Shown: positions 26,412 through 34,795, counted from the first letter of the stretch. The stretch: DNA of 49,290 bases from Salegentibacter sp. R32 (GCF_008692195.1 NZ_RXOM01000027.1:1-49290), one strand, 5' to 3'. Notes: generated by a model from the sequence alone, not told the origin. Numbers and translations are program-made.

Positions 26412-27063
26412 CTGTTAAAAATTGATTTTCTTTAGAAATAAATTTCTCTTCTAGTCTTTTATTGTAATTCGCAACTGCAACTTGTATTAATGATTTTATC
26501 CAATAAACACTTATAAGTATTAGTCCAAATACTAGTATGTAAGTTATCCATGTATATATGATAAGCCGTTGTGATAATTTTTTTGATGAAAATCCTGGTG
26601 CATTTGAAGATGCTGAAATTGTTGAGTATTTCGAATCTTTTGAATACTTAATCTTAAGCTGGTCTTCGATTTTCACAAAACCTTGATAGGCAATAACTAA
26701 ATCAAAAGTTTCCCTATTCTGGAGCCATTTTGGAATAGACAATCTAATTTTTTCGCTAGTTTTTGTTTTCGGGGTTATATTCTCTTCTTGTCCTTTTGGT
26801 GTAATAAAAAATGCAGCAATGGGATTATGGCTTGAATTGTACTCGATAATTGTGTTAGATGAATTTAGAACTAATGCACCATCGTTAAAAATCTTATAAC
26901 GAATGATTGTTTTATTGGGGACTAGATTTAAATTCCTTTCTATAAGCAAGTCATATTTGACGTGTTTATGGGTATCATTTAAAAATGGAATAAAGGACAA
27001 TCCATAAGTCAACAACACCGTAATTAGAAGTAGAACAATGTGTTCTCCAATTTTTTTCGTCAT
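26395..27063 (-). CDS. Two-helix membrane protein coupled to the DGQHR gene
   Basis: A 222-residue protein with a membrane helix near 8-27, an exposed beta-rich domain of about 135 residues, a second helix near 168-191 and a charged cytoplasmic tail. The middle has VPNKTIIRYKIFNDGALVLN and IPKWLQNRETFDLVIAYQG, suggesting an immunoglobulin-like or beta-sandwich fold. I do not recognise a family. Because its end overlaps the DGQHR gene start, translational coupling is likely. It could anchor or signal to the DGQHR protein at the membrane; that is inference. Confidence 0.7.
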   Translation of the reverse strand: MTKKIGEHIVLLLITVLLTYGLSFIPFLNDTHKHVKYDLLIERNLNLVPNKTIIRYKIFNDGALVLNSSNTIIEYNSSHNPIAAFFITPKGQEENITPKTKTSEKIRLSIPKWLQNRETFDLVIAYQGFVKIEDQLKIKYSKDSKYSTISASSNAPGFSSKKLSQRLIIYTWITYILVFGLILISVYWIKSLIQVAVANYNKRLEEKFISKENQFLTDEERN

Positions 27064-27265
27064 ATGACTTTATATTTTGTTGCTACAATCTGATTTTTAT
27101 ATTTTGCTTAACATTCAGACAAACACAATTGCATTTATCTATGTTATAAATATAACTAATTTTCAGAAATACACAACATCTTTACATAAGCTATATCTAA
27201 AAAGAATCAAAACTTGCTAAGCTAAAATTATTTTCAAGAAAATAGGGAGCTATCAATTTAAGCTG

Positions 27266-27273
27266 TAAATTTG
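27266..27273 (+). promoter_or_regulatory. Bacteroidota -7 promoter element
   Basis: TAAATTTG matches TAnnTTTG and lies 16 bp before the ATG of the DUF3817 gene. I do not see a good TTG element upstream. Confidence 0.45.
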
Positions 27274-27289
27274 CAAAAATTTATGTTGG

Positions 27290-27577
27290 ATGGATTACCA
27301 AATTAAGGCTTTTAAACTCGTAAGTATTCTAGAAGCCATCTCCTTTTTAGTATTATTACTTATCGCGATGCCGCTTAAATATATCTGGGACGCTCCCGAA
27401 ATGGTAAGAGTGGTAGGTATGGCACACGGCATCTTATTTATCGTGTATTTAATTGGTGCTTATTTTATGTACGAAAAACTCAATTGGTCTTTAAAAACCT
27501 TGGGGATTGTGATGATTTGTTCGGTGTTACCCTTGGGACCTTTTTACGCGGAAAGGAAATATTTGCCTTCGCATTAG
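27290..27577 (+). CDS. DUF3817 integral membrane protein
   Basis: A 95-residue protein with three hydrophobic helices. The blocks FKLVSILEAISFLVLLL, GMAHGILFIVYLIGAY and LPLGPFYAERK are the DUF3817 (YdzA-like) signature, including the conserved Glu of EAISF, the His of MAHG and the GPF near the C-terminus. Function is unknown. It is the first gene to the right of the accessory tract and has its own -7 element. Confidence 0.88.
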   Translation: MDYQIKAFKLVSILEAISFLVLLLIAMPLKYIWDAPEMVRVVGMAHGILFIVYLIGAYFMYEKLNWSLKTLGIVMICSVLPLGPFYAERKYLPSH

Positions 27578-27749
27578 TCTATTTGTGGGTTGATTTTAGA
27601 AAAATTGATTATTCGCAGTTCGTATTTTCATCATTACTTACTGTCTCGCTGAGCTTTTCGAAGTGTTGATCCGGAATCTCATCATACATATTACATCAAA
27701 AGCTAAATCTTTTGGATGAGACCCTGAAATCGAAGATTCAACCGTAGTT

Positions 27750-28040
27750 AATCAACATTTCGACTCCGCTCAATGTGACAATTGCTAATATTCGGTAAAT
27801 TTTCTTTGAAAACTCACTTTAAGAGCGTCATTTCGAGTGAAAATCGGTTAAGATTTTTGTATCGAGAAAAGGGCTTGGAGTTAGCATTTGGTTTCGGATT
27901 CTCGATACAATTTTGTTTCGTTTCACTGCACAAAATCACTCGATTTGACTGTGTCGGTTAGAAATAAGAATTGCTGATAAGGTTCTCGATACATTTTCTT
28001 ACACTTTCTTACACTTCGTTTCAGAAATCACTCGAACTGA
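27750..28040. repeat. Cluster of REP-like inverted repeats
   Basis: TGTATCGAGAA at 27859-27869 is the exact reverse complement of TTCTCGATACA at 27900-27910. A third arm, TTCTCGATACA, is at 27983-27993, followed by a tandem TTTCTTACAC duplication at 27995-28014. Words such as GTCATTTCGAGTG and CACTCGA occur between them. The arms match those at 7.45 kb. The 27578-28050 gap holds no gene that I can support. Confidence 0.8.
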
Positions 28041-28050
28041 CTAGCTAGTT

Positions 28051-28449
28051 TTAGCTTTCTTCATCGGCTAGGCGGTCTTTTACAAACTCTACTTTGGTTT
28101 TTCCGTGGGGTTTGGCTTTTCCGTGTTCGTCTAAGCTTACCATCACAATTTTATCGACTTTAATAATGGGTTTGCGGGTCATTTTATTCCGTACTTCGCA
28201 TTTTAAGGTCAAGGAAGCGGTACCAAATTTAATTACCTGAATCCCGATTTCAATAATATCTCCTTGTTTGGCAGAACTTTGAAAATCGATCTCACTCATA
28301 TACTTGGTGACCGTTTTGGGGTTTTCCAACTGAATGATGGAATATAAAGCTGCTTCTTCATCTATCCATTCTAACAATCTTCCTCCAAATAAAGTTCCGT
28401 TAGGATTTAAATCTTCGGGTTTTACCCATTTTCTTGTGTGAAATCTCAT
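28051..28449 (-). CDS. Acyl-CoA thioesterase, hotdog fold (YciA-like)
   Basis: A 132-residue protein that hydrolyses acyl-CoA thioesters. The YciA/BACH-type hotdog signature is present: VKPEDLNPNGTLFGGRLLEWIDEEAA near 8-33, with the Asn-x-x-Gly-x-x-[Phe]-Gly-Gly pattern and active-site Asp, and DFQSSAKQGDIIEI further on. The substrate chain length cannot be read. A TTG / TAACTTTA promoter is upstream. Confidence 0.9.
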   Translation of the reverse strand: MRFHTRKWVKPEDLNPNGTLFGGRLLEWIDEEAALYSIIQLENPKTVTKYMSEIDFQSSAKQGDIIEIGIQVIKFGTASLTLKCEVRNKMTRKPIIKVDKIVMVSLDEHGKAKPHGKTKVEFVKDRLADEES

Positions 28450-28460
28450 ATTTTTTATGG

Positions 28461-28490
28461 TAAAGTTAGTGGTTTTTGTACTGAAATCAA
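28461..28490 (-). promoter_or_regulatory. Promoter of the thioesterase gene
   Basis: On the minus strand TTG (28490-28488) and TAACTTTA (28468-28461) are 19 bp apart. This is one base off the TAnnTTTG consensus. The ATG follows 11 bp later. Confidence 0.4.
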
Positions 28491-28511
28491 CCGCAGTTGA
28501 ATTAGGAAAAA

Positions 28512-28934
28512 CTATAGGCTTATTTGTAATTTCTCTAAAGCTTCTTCAATAATCTGTCCGTGGTCAAAAGCTATTTCTTCTACGTCTTTCAGTAACACCC
28601 ATTTGGCTTCCGCAGCATCGTCACTGCCTTTAATTGGTTCTCGTTGGGAAAGTTTAGTGGTAAATGCCACCGATAAAGTTCTTCCCCGTGGGTCGCGTTG
28701 AATGGCATCATAAATCCCGACACGCTCCACATGTTCCAATTCCAATCCGGTTTCTTCCTGAAGTTCGCGTAGGCAACCGGTTTTCAATAATTCATCTTCC
28801 TCTAAAAATCCGCCCGGTAAGGCCCATTGTCCTTGGTAAGGTTCATTTTTTCGCTTAATCAAAAGTAAATACAAAGCTCCTTTTTCTTCCGCAAAAATAA
28901 CGGCGTCGGTGGTGATGGCAATATCCTGTTTCAT
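28512..28934 (-). CDS. NUDIX hydrolase
   Basis: A 140-residue nucleoside-diphosphate-X hydrolase. The full Nudix box is present as GFLEEDELLKTGCLRELQEE followed by TGL, fitting Gx5Ex7REUxEExGU near residues 41-63. GQWALPGGFL precedes it. The substrate is unknown; the family cleans up damaged or signalling nucleotides, and related proteins act as regulators. The start overlaps the DUF72 gene stop by 4 bp, so the two are translationally coupled. Confidence 0.93.
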   Translation of the reverse strand: MKQDIAITTDAVIFAEEKGALYLLLIKRKNEPYQGQWALPGGFLEEDELLKTGCLRELQEETGLELEHVERVGIYDAIQRDPRGRTLSVAFTTKLSQREPIKGSDDAAEAKWVLLKDVEEIAFDHGQIIEEALEKLQISL

Positions 28935-29830
28935 AAGTCAAGGGATTTTTGTTCAGAAGATTTTGGTAATTGAGGGATTCTGATCTCCAAGTCAAAACGT
29001 TCATTCATTTTTTTAATGAAATAAGCGGAAAGCAAAGGCGAGGCTTTTTCTAAATTTTGATGTACAAAAAAGTACAGGTTCTTCAGTCCTAAATTATACC
29101 ACTCCTCTATTCGATCTATCCAATCGTCCAAGCGGGAATAATCAGATTCGTGATTGGCTCCGTTATAGCGTACAAACGCCGTATCACTGGTTAAACGCAT
29201 ATGCAATAAATCGCGCCGTCCGGCACTATCGGTAATCACATTGGCAATATTATATGCTTGAAGCATCGCGTTAAATTCATCACTCACGGCTTCATCATGA
29301 TGCCAGTCTTGATGACGTACTTCAAAAGCCAGCGGAATTTCCCTTGGCCATTTTTTAAAAAACTCCGGTAAACGGTCTATCCATTTAGGTTGAAAATTTT
29401 CAGGCATTTGCAAAAATACCATGCCTAGTTTTTCATCCAATCCCAATAAACTGGAAGTATAATCAGTGACCAATTCATCTACTTCATTTAAACGTTTGAT
29501 ATGACTAATAAGCCGCGGAACTTTCGGAAAGAATTTAAAATCGTCTACGGTTTTGTCGTGCCATGTTTGAAACTGCTCCAATGGCCACATTCTGTAAAAT
29601 GTAGCGTTTAATTCAATACTGTTGAATTGTTGCGAATAGTAAACCAATTCATCTTTGGTTCCTCGGGGATAAAAATTTTTTAAATCTTTTCTATTCCATT
29701 TAGCACAGCCAATGGAAATGTTATTGAAAGATTTTGGAGCAAATTTTTGAAGTACTTCTTTGGTTTGCACGTGATCTTCCGGTAAGGTAAAATCTATGCT
29801 GGAAGGGTCGTCAACTTTTCCGAATTTCAT
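28931..29830 (-). CDS. DUF72 family protein
   Basis: A 299-residue TIM-barrel-like protein of COG1801. Typical DUF72 elements are ISIGCAKWNRKDLKNFYP near 38-55, FNSIELNATFYRMW, FFPKVPRLISH, LGMVFLQMPENFQP, LAFEVRHQDWH and VRYNGANHESDYSRLDDW, ending with LKNLYFFVHQN. No catalytic function has been established for the family. It is the upstream gene of a pair with the NUDIX hydrolase and sits 24 bp downstream of the HD-domain phosphodiesterase gene, so the three may form an operon. Confidence 0.92.
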   Translation of the reverse strand: MKFGKVDDPSSIDFTLPEDHVQTKEVLQKFAPKSFNNISIGCAKWNRKDLKNFYPRGTKDELVYYSQQFNSIELNATFYRMWPLEQFQTWHDKTVDDFKFFPKVPRLISHIKRLNEVDELVTDYTSSLLGLDEKLGMVFLQMPENFQPKWIDRLPEFFKKWPREIPLAFEVRHQDWHHDEAVSDEFNAMLQAYNIANVITDSAGRRDLLHMRLTSDTAFVRYNGANHESDYSRLDDWIDRIEEWYNLGLKNLYFFVHQNLEKASPLLSAYFIKKMNERFDLEIRIPQLPKSSEQKSLDL

Positions 29831-29854
29831 GGAGACAGTTTTTTGGGTTGAATT

Positions 29855-31912
29855 TTACTCTGGATATTCTATTCTAAGATGGTAAATGTTTTTTAGTTTT
29901 CGTTTTAAAACCTTCTTAATTTTTTGAATTTCCTTAAACGTGATATCCGCATTTAAAAACTGTCCTTCGTCCATTTGCTTATTGATAATTTTCTCCACAA
30001 AATCATCAATCAGTGTAGCGGTAGGTTCTTTTAAACTTTTACTGGCCGCTTCCACACTATCACTCATCATTAAAATAGCGGTTTCCTTACTGAAGGGTTC
30101 TGGACCGGGATACCTAAAATCATCTTTGTTTGCTTCTTCTTCGGTTCCTTCCAAGCGTTCTTTTTCTTTTTTATAAAAATAGAACACCAAGCTGGTTCCG
30201 TGGTGTGTTCGTATAAAATCGATAATTCTATCGGGCAAATTATGCTTTTTGGCAATTTCGATTCCGTGAATCACGTGATTGATAATGATCTGTGCACTTT
30301 CCCGAGGTTCTAATTCATCGTGCGGATTAACAGAAGTCGTCTGATTTTCCGTAAAAAAGGTAGGATTAGACATTTTCCCAACATCGTGATACAAGGCCCC
30401 TACCCGAACCAACATCGAGTTGGCACCGATTTCATTCGCGGCCGCTTCGGCTAAATTGGCCACATTTAAACTATGGTGAAAAGTTCCCGGCGCTTTGTTG
30501 GAAAGCTCTTTTAATAATTTTGAATTGGTATCGGAAAGTTCTAATAAGGACATATCAGAAACCAAGGCAAATAACTTTTCGTAAGCGTAAATCAATGGCT
30601 GAACAAATAAAGTTGCAAAACCACCAATAAGGAAAATGATTAAAGTTTCGTAGTTAATTTCCTCTAAGCTTCCTTCTTGAATGATGGTGAATGAAAAATA
30701 GGCAAAAATGTAAATTCCGGTAATTTGCCCGACACTAATAAACAAATTTGCCCGCTTGTATAATTCTGAAACCGTAAGAATGGTAACAATTCCCGCTATG
30801 ATTTGCAGGAACATATATTCGTAACTATTAGGAACGATAAAACCGAGGATTAAGACGGTAATTACGTGTGTAAAAAGTCCTAACCGCGCATCAAAGAAGG
30901 CTTTGAGCGTTAAGGGTAAAATACATAAAGGAACCACATACACGTATTTTACATTGAATTTCATCACGGCCACCGTCATTAACACCGCTAAAAGCACGTT
31001 AAAAAAGATGAAAGTTACTTTGGTATTATTATCAAAAATCTCGTAACGATATTTTTTAATAAACAGAAACAGCATTAATAAAGCCAAGGAAACCAATAAT
31101 ACATAGCCAAACACCACCACATAATAACTGGAAGTGGACCAAACTTTAGATTCGTATTCTTTTTTTAAGGAGTTTAAAATTCCCAGTTTGTTGCTATCAA
31201 TTACTTCTCCCCTTGCGATAATCCGTGTTCCCTGCGGAACAATGCCACGGGTATAAGAAATGGAGTTTAATTGCGATTGTAAATCTTCCCTCGTTAACTC
31301 TTCATCTAAACTCACATTGGGCTGAACGATGTCAAAAAATAATTCGGTCAGTTCCGTTTGAAACTCTTGCAGACTGGCAATATCAATCTTTCTTTTGATG
31401 AAGGAAGGTAAATCTTGTTGTTTTAAAATACTGCTATAAACCACTTCTTCGGCTTCATTTCCTTTTTTCAGATAAACAATTCCGTTTTCTTTAAACGATT
31501 TTATTTCCTGAATAAGTCCCCTATCATAAATATCATCCAATGTTCGTTCAGCAAACCTCACCAAACGTACACCGCGTACATTCATAATACTATCCGGAAA
31601 AACCGCTTCAATTTCAGCATCTAAAGCCCCGGCAACCTGTTTGGGGATTTCTTCGTTATACGTAAAATAAGGCGTATGGTTATTTCTTATTTCTTGTTTT
31701 TCTTCAGCAATTTCTTCTTCAGATTTCAAAATAGCAAAATCAAAAGGCGCGTATAAATTCTCATATTGCCAAGGTTGCCCTTTAGAATATTCATACTTGA
31801 ACTTACTTCCTTTAGGAAATAAATAAACAATAATAGCAGTGGTTAGCAGATAAAGAAAAACTTTATAAATCACCGCTTGGTTCTTGTAAATACTATTTAC
31901 GAAATTGCTCAT
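29855..31912 (-). CDS. 7TM-HD family cyclic-dinucleotide phosphodiesterase (PgpH-like)
   Basis: A 685-residue membrane protein with an N-terminal helix (14-31), an extracytoplasmic 7TMR-HDED domain to about residue 270, a seven-helix block around 270-460, and a C-terminal cytoplasmic HD domain. HHSLNVANLAEAAANEIG and LYHDVGKM contain the metal-binding His/Asp residues, then HVIHGIEIAKKH and IRTHHGTSLV. PgpH of Listeria, with the same layout, hydrolyses c-di-AMP; a similar role is likely here but not proved. A -7 box lies upstream. Confidence 0.9.
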   Translation of the reverse strand: MSNFVNSIYKNQAVIYKVFLYLLTTAIIVYLFPKGSKFKYEYSKGQPWQYENLYAPFDFAILKSEEEIAEEKQEIRNNHTPYFTYNEEIPKQVAGALDAEIEAVFPDSIMNVRGVRLVRFAERTLDDIYDRGLIQEIKSFKENGIVYLKKGNEAEEVVYSSILKQQDLPSFIKRKIDIASLQEFQTELTELFFDIVQPNVSLDEELTREDLQSQLNSISYTRGIVPQGTRIIARGEVIDSNKLGILNSLKKEYESKVWSTSSYYVVVFGYVLLVSLALLMLFLFIKKYRYEIFDNNTKVTFIFFNVLLAVLMTVAVMKFNVKYVYVVPLCILPLTLKAFFDARLGLFTHVITVLILGFIVPNSYEYMFLQIIAGIVTILTVSELYKRANLFISVGQITGIYIFAYFSFTIIQEGSLEEINYETLIIFLIGGFATLFVQPLIYAYEKLFALVSDMSLLELSDTNSKLLKELSNKAPGTFHHSLNVANLAEAAANEIGANSMLVRVGALYHDVGKMSNPTFFTENQTTSVNPHDELEPRESAQIIINHVIHGIEIAKKHNLPDRIIDFIRTHHGTSLVFYFYKKEKERLEGTEEEANKDDFRYPGPEPFSKETAILMMSDSVEAASKSLKEPTATLIDDFVEKIINKQMDEGQFLNADITFKEIQKIKKVLKRKLKNIYHLRIEYPE

Positions 31913-31929
31913 ATAAATTTATTGCTCAT

Positions 31930-31937
31930 CAAATGTA
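31930..31937 (-). promoter_or_regulatory. Bacteroidota -7 promoter element for the HD phosphodiesterase operon
   Basis: On the minus strand this reads TACATTTG, an exact TAnnTTTG match, 17 bp upstream of the ATG at 31912. Confidence 0.45.
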
Positions 31938-32028
31938 GTAAAAAGATAAAAGCTATGCTTTAATACAGGCGTGAGTTCTTGCTAAAATTATTAAATTCGT
32001 AAAATTAAAAACGAAAAATTATTAAATA

Positions 32029-33207
32029 ATGAATAAAGAAGTTGTAATTGTAAGCGCAGCAAGAACTCCCATCGGTAGTTTCTTAGGAAGTTTATCTTCG
32101 GTTCCAGCCCCAAAATTAGGTGCTGTAGCCATCAAAGGCGCTTTAGAAAAAATAAATTTAAAACCAGAATTGGTACAGGAAGTCTTAATGGGAAATGTAG
32201 TTCAGGCCGGAGTAGGTCAAGCTCCTGCTAGACAAGCTGCTCTTGGTGCCGGAATTCCTGATACCGTACCTTGTACCACCGTCAATAAAGTTTGTTCTTC
32301 CGGGATGAAAGCGGTGATGCAAGGCGCACAATCTATTGCTTTGGGTGATGCCGATATTATTGTTGCCGGAGGAATGGAAAACATGAGTTTGATTCCGCAT
32401 TATGTACACATGAGAAACGGACAAAAATTTGGTCCGAAAACCATGGAAGACGGAATGCAAAAAGATGGTTTGGTAGATGCTTACGACCATAACGCGATGG
32501 GTGTTTGTGCCGATTTGTGTGCCAAAGAGCATAATTTTTCGAGAGAAGATCAAGATAACTTCGCCATTAAATCTTACGAACGTTCTAAAAAAGCTTGGAC
32601 GGAAGGTAAATTTGATGAAGAAGTAGTTCCGGTAGAAGTGCCTCAGCGTCGTGGAGAGCCTGTGGTCGTGAAAGAAGATGAAGAATTTAAAAATATTAAA
32701 ATGGAAAAAATCCCTGCATTACGTGCGGCTTTCTCTAAAGACGGTACGGTGACTGCAGCGAATGCTTCTACGATTAATGATGGTGCCGGTGCGGTTGTAT
32801 TAATGAGTAAAGAAAAAGCCGACGAATTAAGCTTAACTCCACTTGCTACGATAAAAGCTTATGCCGATGCAGCACAAGAACCTAAATGGTTTACCACAGC
32901 GCCATCAAAAGCTTTACCTAAAGCAATTGCCAAAGCAGGAATTGCGATTGATGAGGTGGATTATTTTGAATTTAATGAAGCTTTCTCGGTAGTTGGTCTA
33001 GCGAATATGAAAATATTAGGACTTACTGATGAAAATGTAAATGTGAATGGTGGAGCCGTTTCTTTAGGACATCCACTTGGTTGTTCGGGGGTTAGAATAT
33101 TGATTACCCTAATGAATGTGCTGAAGCAAAACAACGGAAAAGTAGGTGCTGCTGCAATTTGTAACGGAGGAGGTGGCGCTTCTGCAATGATAATTGAAAG
33201 AAATTAA
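32029..33207 (+). CDS. Acetyl-CoA C-acyltransferase (thiolase)
   Basis: A 392-residue thiolase that condenses or cleaves acyl-CoA units, forming acetoacetyl-CoA or working in beta-oxidation. The catalytic Cys lies in NKVCSSGMKAV near residue 88, the His in SLGHPLGCSG near 349 and the second Cys in ICNGGGGASA near 380. NEAFSVV near 320 is also conserved. The length fits the AtoB/PhaA type. It is followed 23 bp later by an NlpC/P60 gene that has its own -7 element. Confidence 0.94.
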   Translation: MNKEVVIVSAARTPIGSFLGSLSSVPAPKLGAVAIKGALEKINLKPELVQEVLMGNVVQAGVGQAPARQAALGAGIPDTVPCTTVNKVCSSGMKAVMQGAQSIALGDADIIVAGGMENMSLIPHYVHMRNGQKFGPKTMEDGMQKDGLVDAYDHNAMGVCADLCAKEHNFSREDQDNFAIKSYERSKKAWTEGKFDEEVVPVEVPQRRGEPVVVKEDEEFKNIKMEKIPALRAAFSKDGTVTAANASTINDGAGAVVLMSKEKADELSLTPLATIKAYADAAQEPKWFTTAPSKALPKAIAKAGIAIDEVDYFEFNEAFSVVGLANMKILGLTDENVNVNGGAVSLGHPLGCSGVRILITLMNVLKQNNGKVGAAAICNGGGGASAMIIERN

Positions 33208-33215
33208 TATTTTTG
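33208..33215 (+). promoter_or_regulatory. Bacteroidota -7 promoter element for the NlpC/P60 gene
   Basis: TATTTTTG, an exact TAnnTTTG match, begins at the thiolase stop codon and lies 15 bp before the peptidase ATG. No TTG is at the right distance. Confidence 0.35.
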
Positions 33216-33230
33216 CAGTAAAAAGTTTTA

Positions 33231-33983
33231 ATGCAATACGGAATTTGTAACCTTAATATTGTACCGGTACGTGTAGAACCGGCCGATACAAGCGAAATGG
33301 TTTCTCAGCTTTTGTTTGGAGAACAGATAAAAGTTTTGGAGAAAAGAAAGAAATGGAGCAGAATCCGTATTGCATTTGATCATTATGAAGGATGGGTAGA
33401 TAATAAACAATACCTCGAAATTTCTGAAGAAGATTATTCCCTTCTGGAATCTTCTGCGGAAGAATTAGCCGTAGATTTAGTCGATTTTGCGGTAGAACCC
33501 AACTCACAACAACTCACTCCCCTTTCCATTGGTGCAAAGTTGAATTTTATCGATCGGTTTCAACTTCAGTTTGATGGGAGAAAAATTATTGGCGTTCAAC
33601 CAAAAGAACATCTGTTGGAAACCGCTTATCTTTATTTAAATGCTCCTTATTTATGGGGCGGAAAAACACCGTTTGGTATCGATTGTAGCGGTTTTACACA
33701 AATGGTTTATCGCTTAAATGGCTATCATCTATTTAGGGATGCTTCACAACAAGCGAAACAAGGAGAAGCTTTAAGTTTTATTGAAGAAAGCGAACCGGGA
33801 GATTTAGCTTTTTTCGACAATGCGGAAGGAGATATTATTCATGTCGGTATCATCATGCGTGATAATTATATTATTCATGCTCACGGAAAGGTAAGAATTG
33901 ATAGGATTGACCACAGTGGGATTTTTAATGTAGATAGCAATCAATATTCCCATAATTTACGGGTGATTAAGAAAGTAATCTAG
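33231..33983 (+). CDS. NlpC/P60 (C40) peptidase with N-terminal SH3-like domain
   Basis: A 250-residue cell-wall endopeptidase. The first ~80 residues form a bacterial SH3-like domain (VPVRVEPADTSEMVSQLLFG, KWSRIRIAFDHYEGWVD). The C-terminal C40 domain has the catalytic Cys in GIDCSGFTQMVY near residue 152, the His in IIHVGIIM near 204 and the polar residue in IIHAHGKVRID near 216. No signal peptide is visible, so it may act on recycled muropeptides in the cytoplasm, as related gamma-D-glutamyl-L-diamino acid peptidases do. Confidence 0.93.
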   Translation: MQYGICNLNIVPVRVEPADTSEMVSQLLFGEQIKVLEKRKKWSRIRIAFDHYEGWVDNKQYLEISEEDYSLLESSAEELAVDLVDFAVEPNSQQLTPLSIGAKLNFIDRFQLQFDGRKIIGVQPKEHLLETAYLYLNAPYLWGGKTPFGIDCSGFTQMVYRLNGYHLFRDASQQAKQGEALSFIEESEPGDLAFFDNAEGDIIHVGIIMRDNYIIHAHGKVRIDRIDHSGIFNVDSNQYSHNLRVIKKVI

Positions 33984-34764
33984 AGCCATAAAATCTTCTG
34001 TAATAATCTATATCTTGTATTGTACTTCACCCTTATATAGTCCAACTAACCCCTTCGATTTAATTCAAAATAAATTAAAGTCGAAATATTGATGAAAGCC
34101 AACAATAAAACATGGAAACTTAAGTAATTTTCTACTATTTCTTCCCAGTTTACTTTTTTTTACTGCATTTATACCAAAACTCACATTAGTTAGGTAAGGT
34201 CATTTACTTTTTTTATGTGCATCCTCCCGCTCTAGAATAATGGATATTTTCAAAAGCATTATGGGCAGGGAGAATAAATGTAAGTCCGAGGTTAATTACT
34301 GACAGATTTGATAGGATTAAAAAAAACTGCAATTCAACTCCAATAATTCCCCGTAAATCATTGCACCTGAGTTGGAGGTGAATTGGACTTGAATTGGAAC
34401 TACCTAGGCTTTGGCAAGAATAAAAGAGGAAATAAATTAGGGATTACTAGGTAGATCTTTTGTTCAAGATAAGAATTATTGAGGAAAAATCTAGATAAAG
34501 TATGTTTAATTTTTGGGGATTACTTTCCTTTTTAATAACCCCTAAATTATATGCTTGTAATGAACTTATGCTTTTATTGGTCAATAAAAACCACTATTAG
34601 TCTAGGATAATGCTGAACCCAACGTTTTAATAAAGATAACATCTACCTTTTAATTATCGACTCTTTCATTAGGGAAATGAGTAAAACCCATTCGGGGAAG
34701 AGAATTTTCTAAAAAATTTTTAGATCCAACTCAAATAAAAAACATTTTAATGAATATATACCAT
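33984..34764. other. Non-coding gap with inverted repeats
   Basis: About 780 bp holds no ORF that I can support on either strand. It contains an imperfect inverted repeat with CAATTCAACTCCAAT near 34333 facing ATTGGACTTGAATTGG near 34383, and a perfect stem TTTTATTG/CAATAAAA at 34572-34589 with a two-base loop. A weaker pair TCGATTTAATT and AATTAAAGTCGA lies near 34055. The content resembles the repeat-rich gap at 20.1-20.8 kb, without clear sequence identity. Confidence 0.5.
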
Positions 34765-34795
34765 AAAAAAACTCCGGAATCTCCGGAGTTTTTAT
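34765..34795 (-). terminator. Rho-independent terminator of the gyrA-TPR operon
   Basis: ACTCCGGA and TCCGGAGT form a perfect stem around ATC, with seven A to the left giving a T-run on the minus strand. It lies about 20 bp past the TPR gene stop codon. Confidence 0.88.

Noticed and set aside
17117-27063. Classical integron attC sites
   Set aside because: GTTRRRY/RYYYAAC core pairs could not be fitted convincingly in the gaps by eye, so I report cassette-like organisation only as a hypothesis.
27484-27669. A 61-codon plus-strand frame overlapping the end of the DUF3817 gene
   Set aside because: Most of it lies inside the DUF3817 coding sequence in another frame, and the rest is repeat-like gap.
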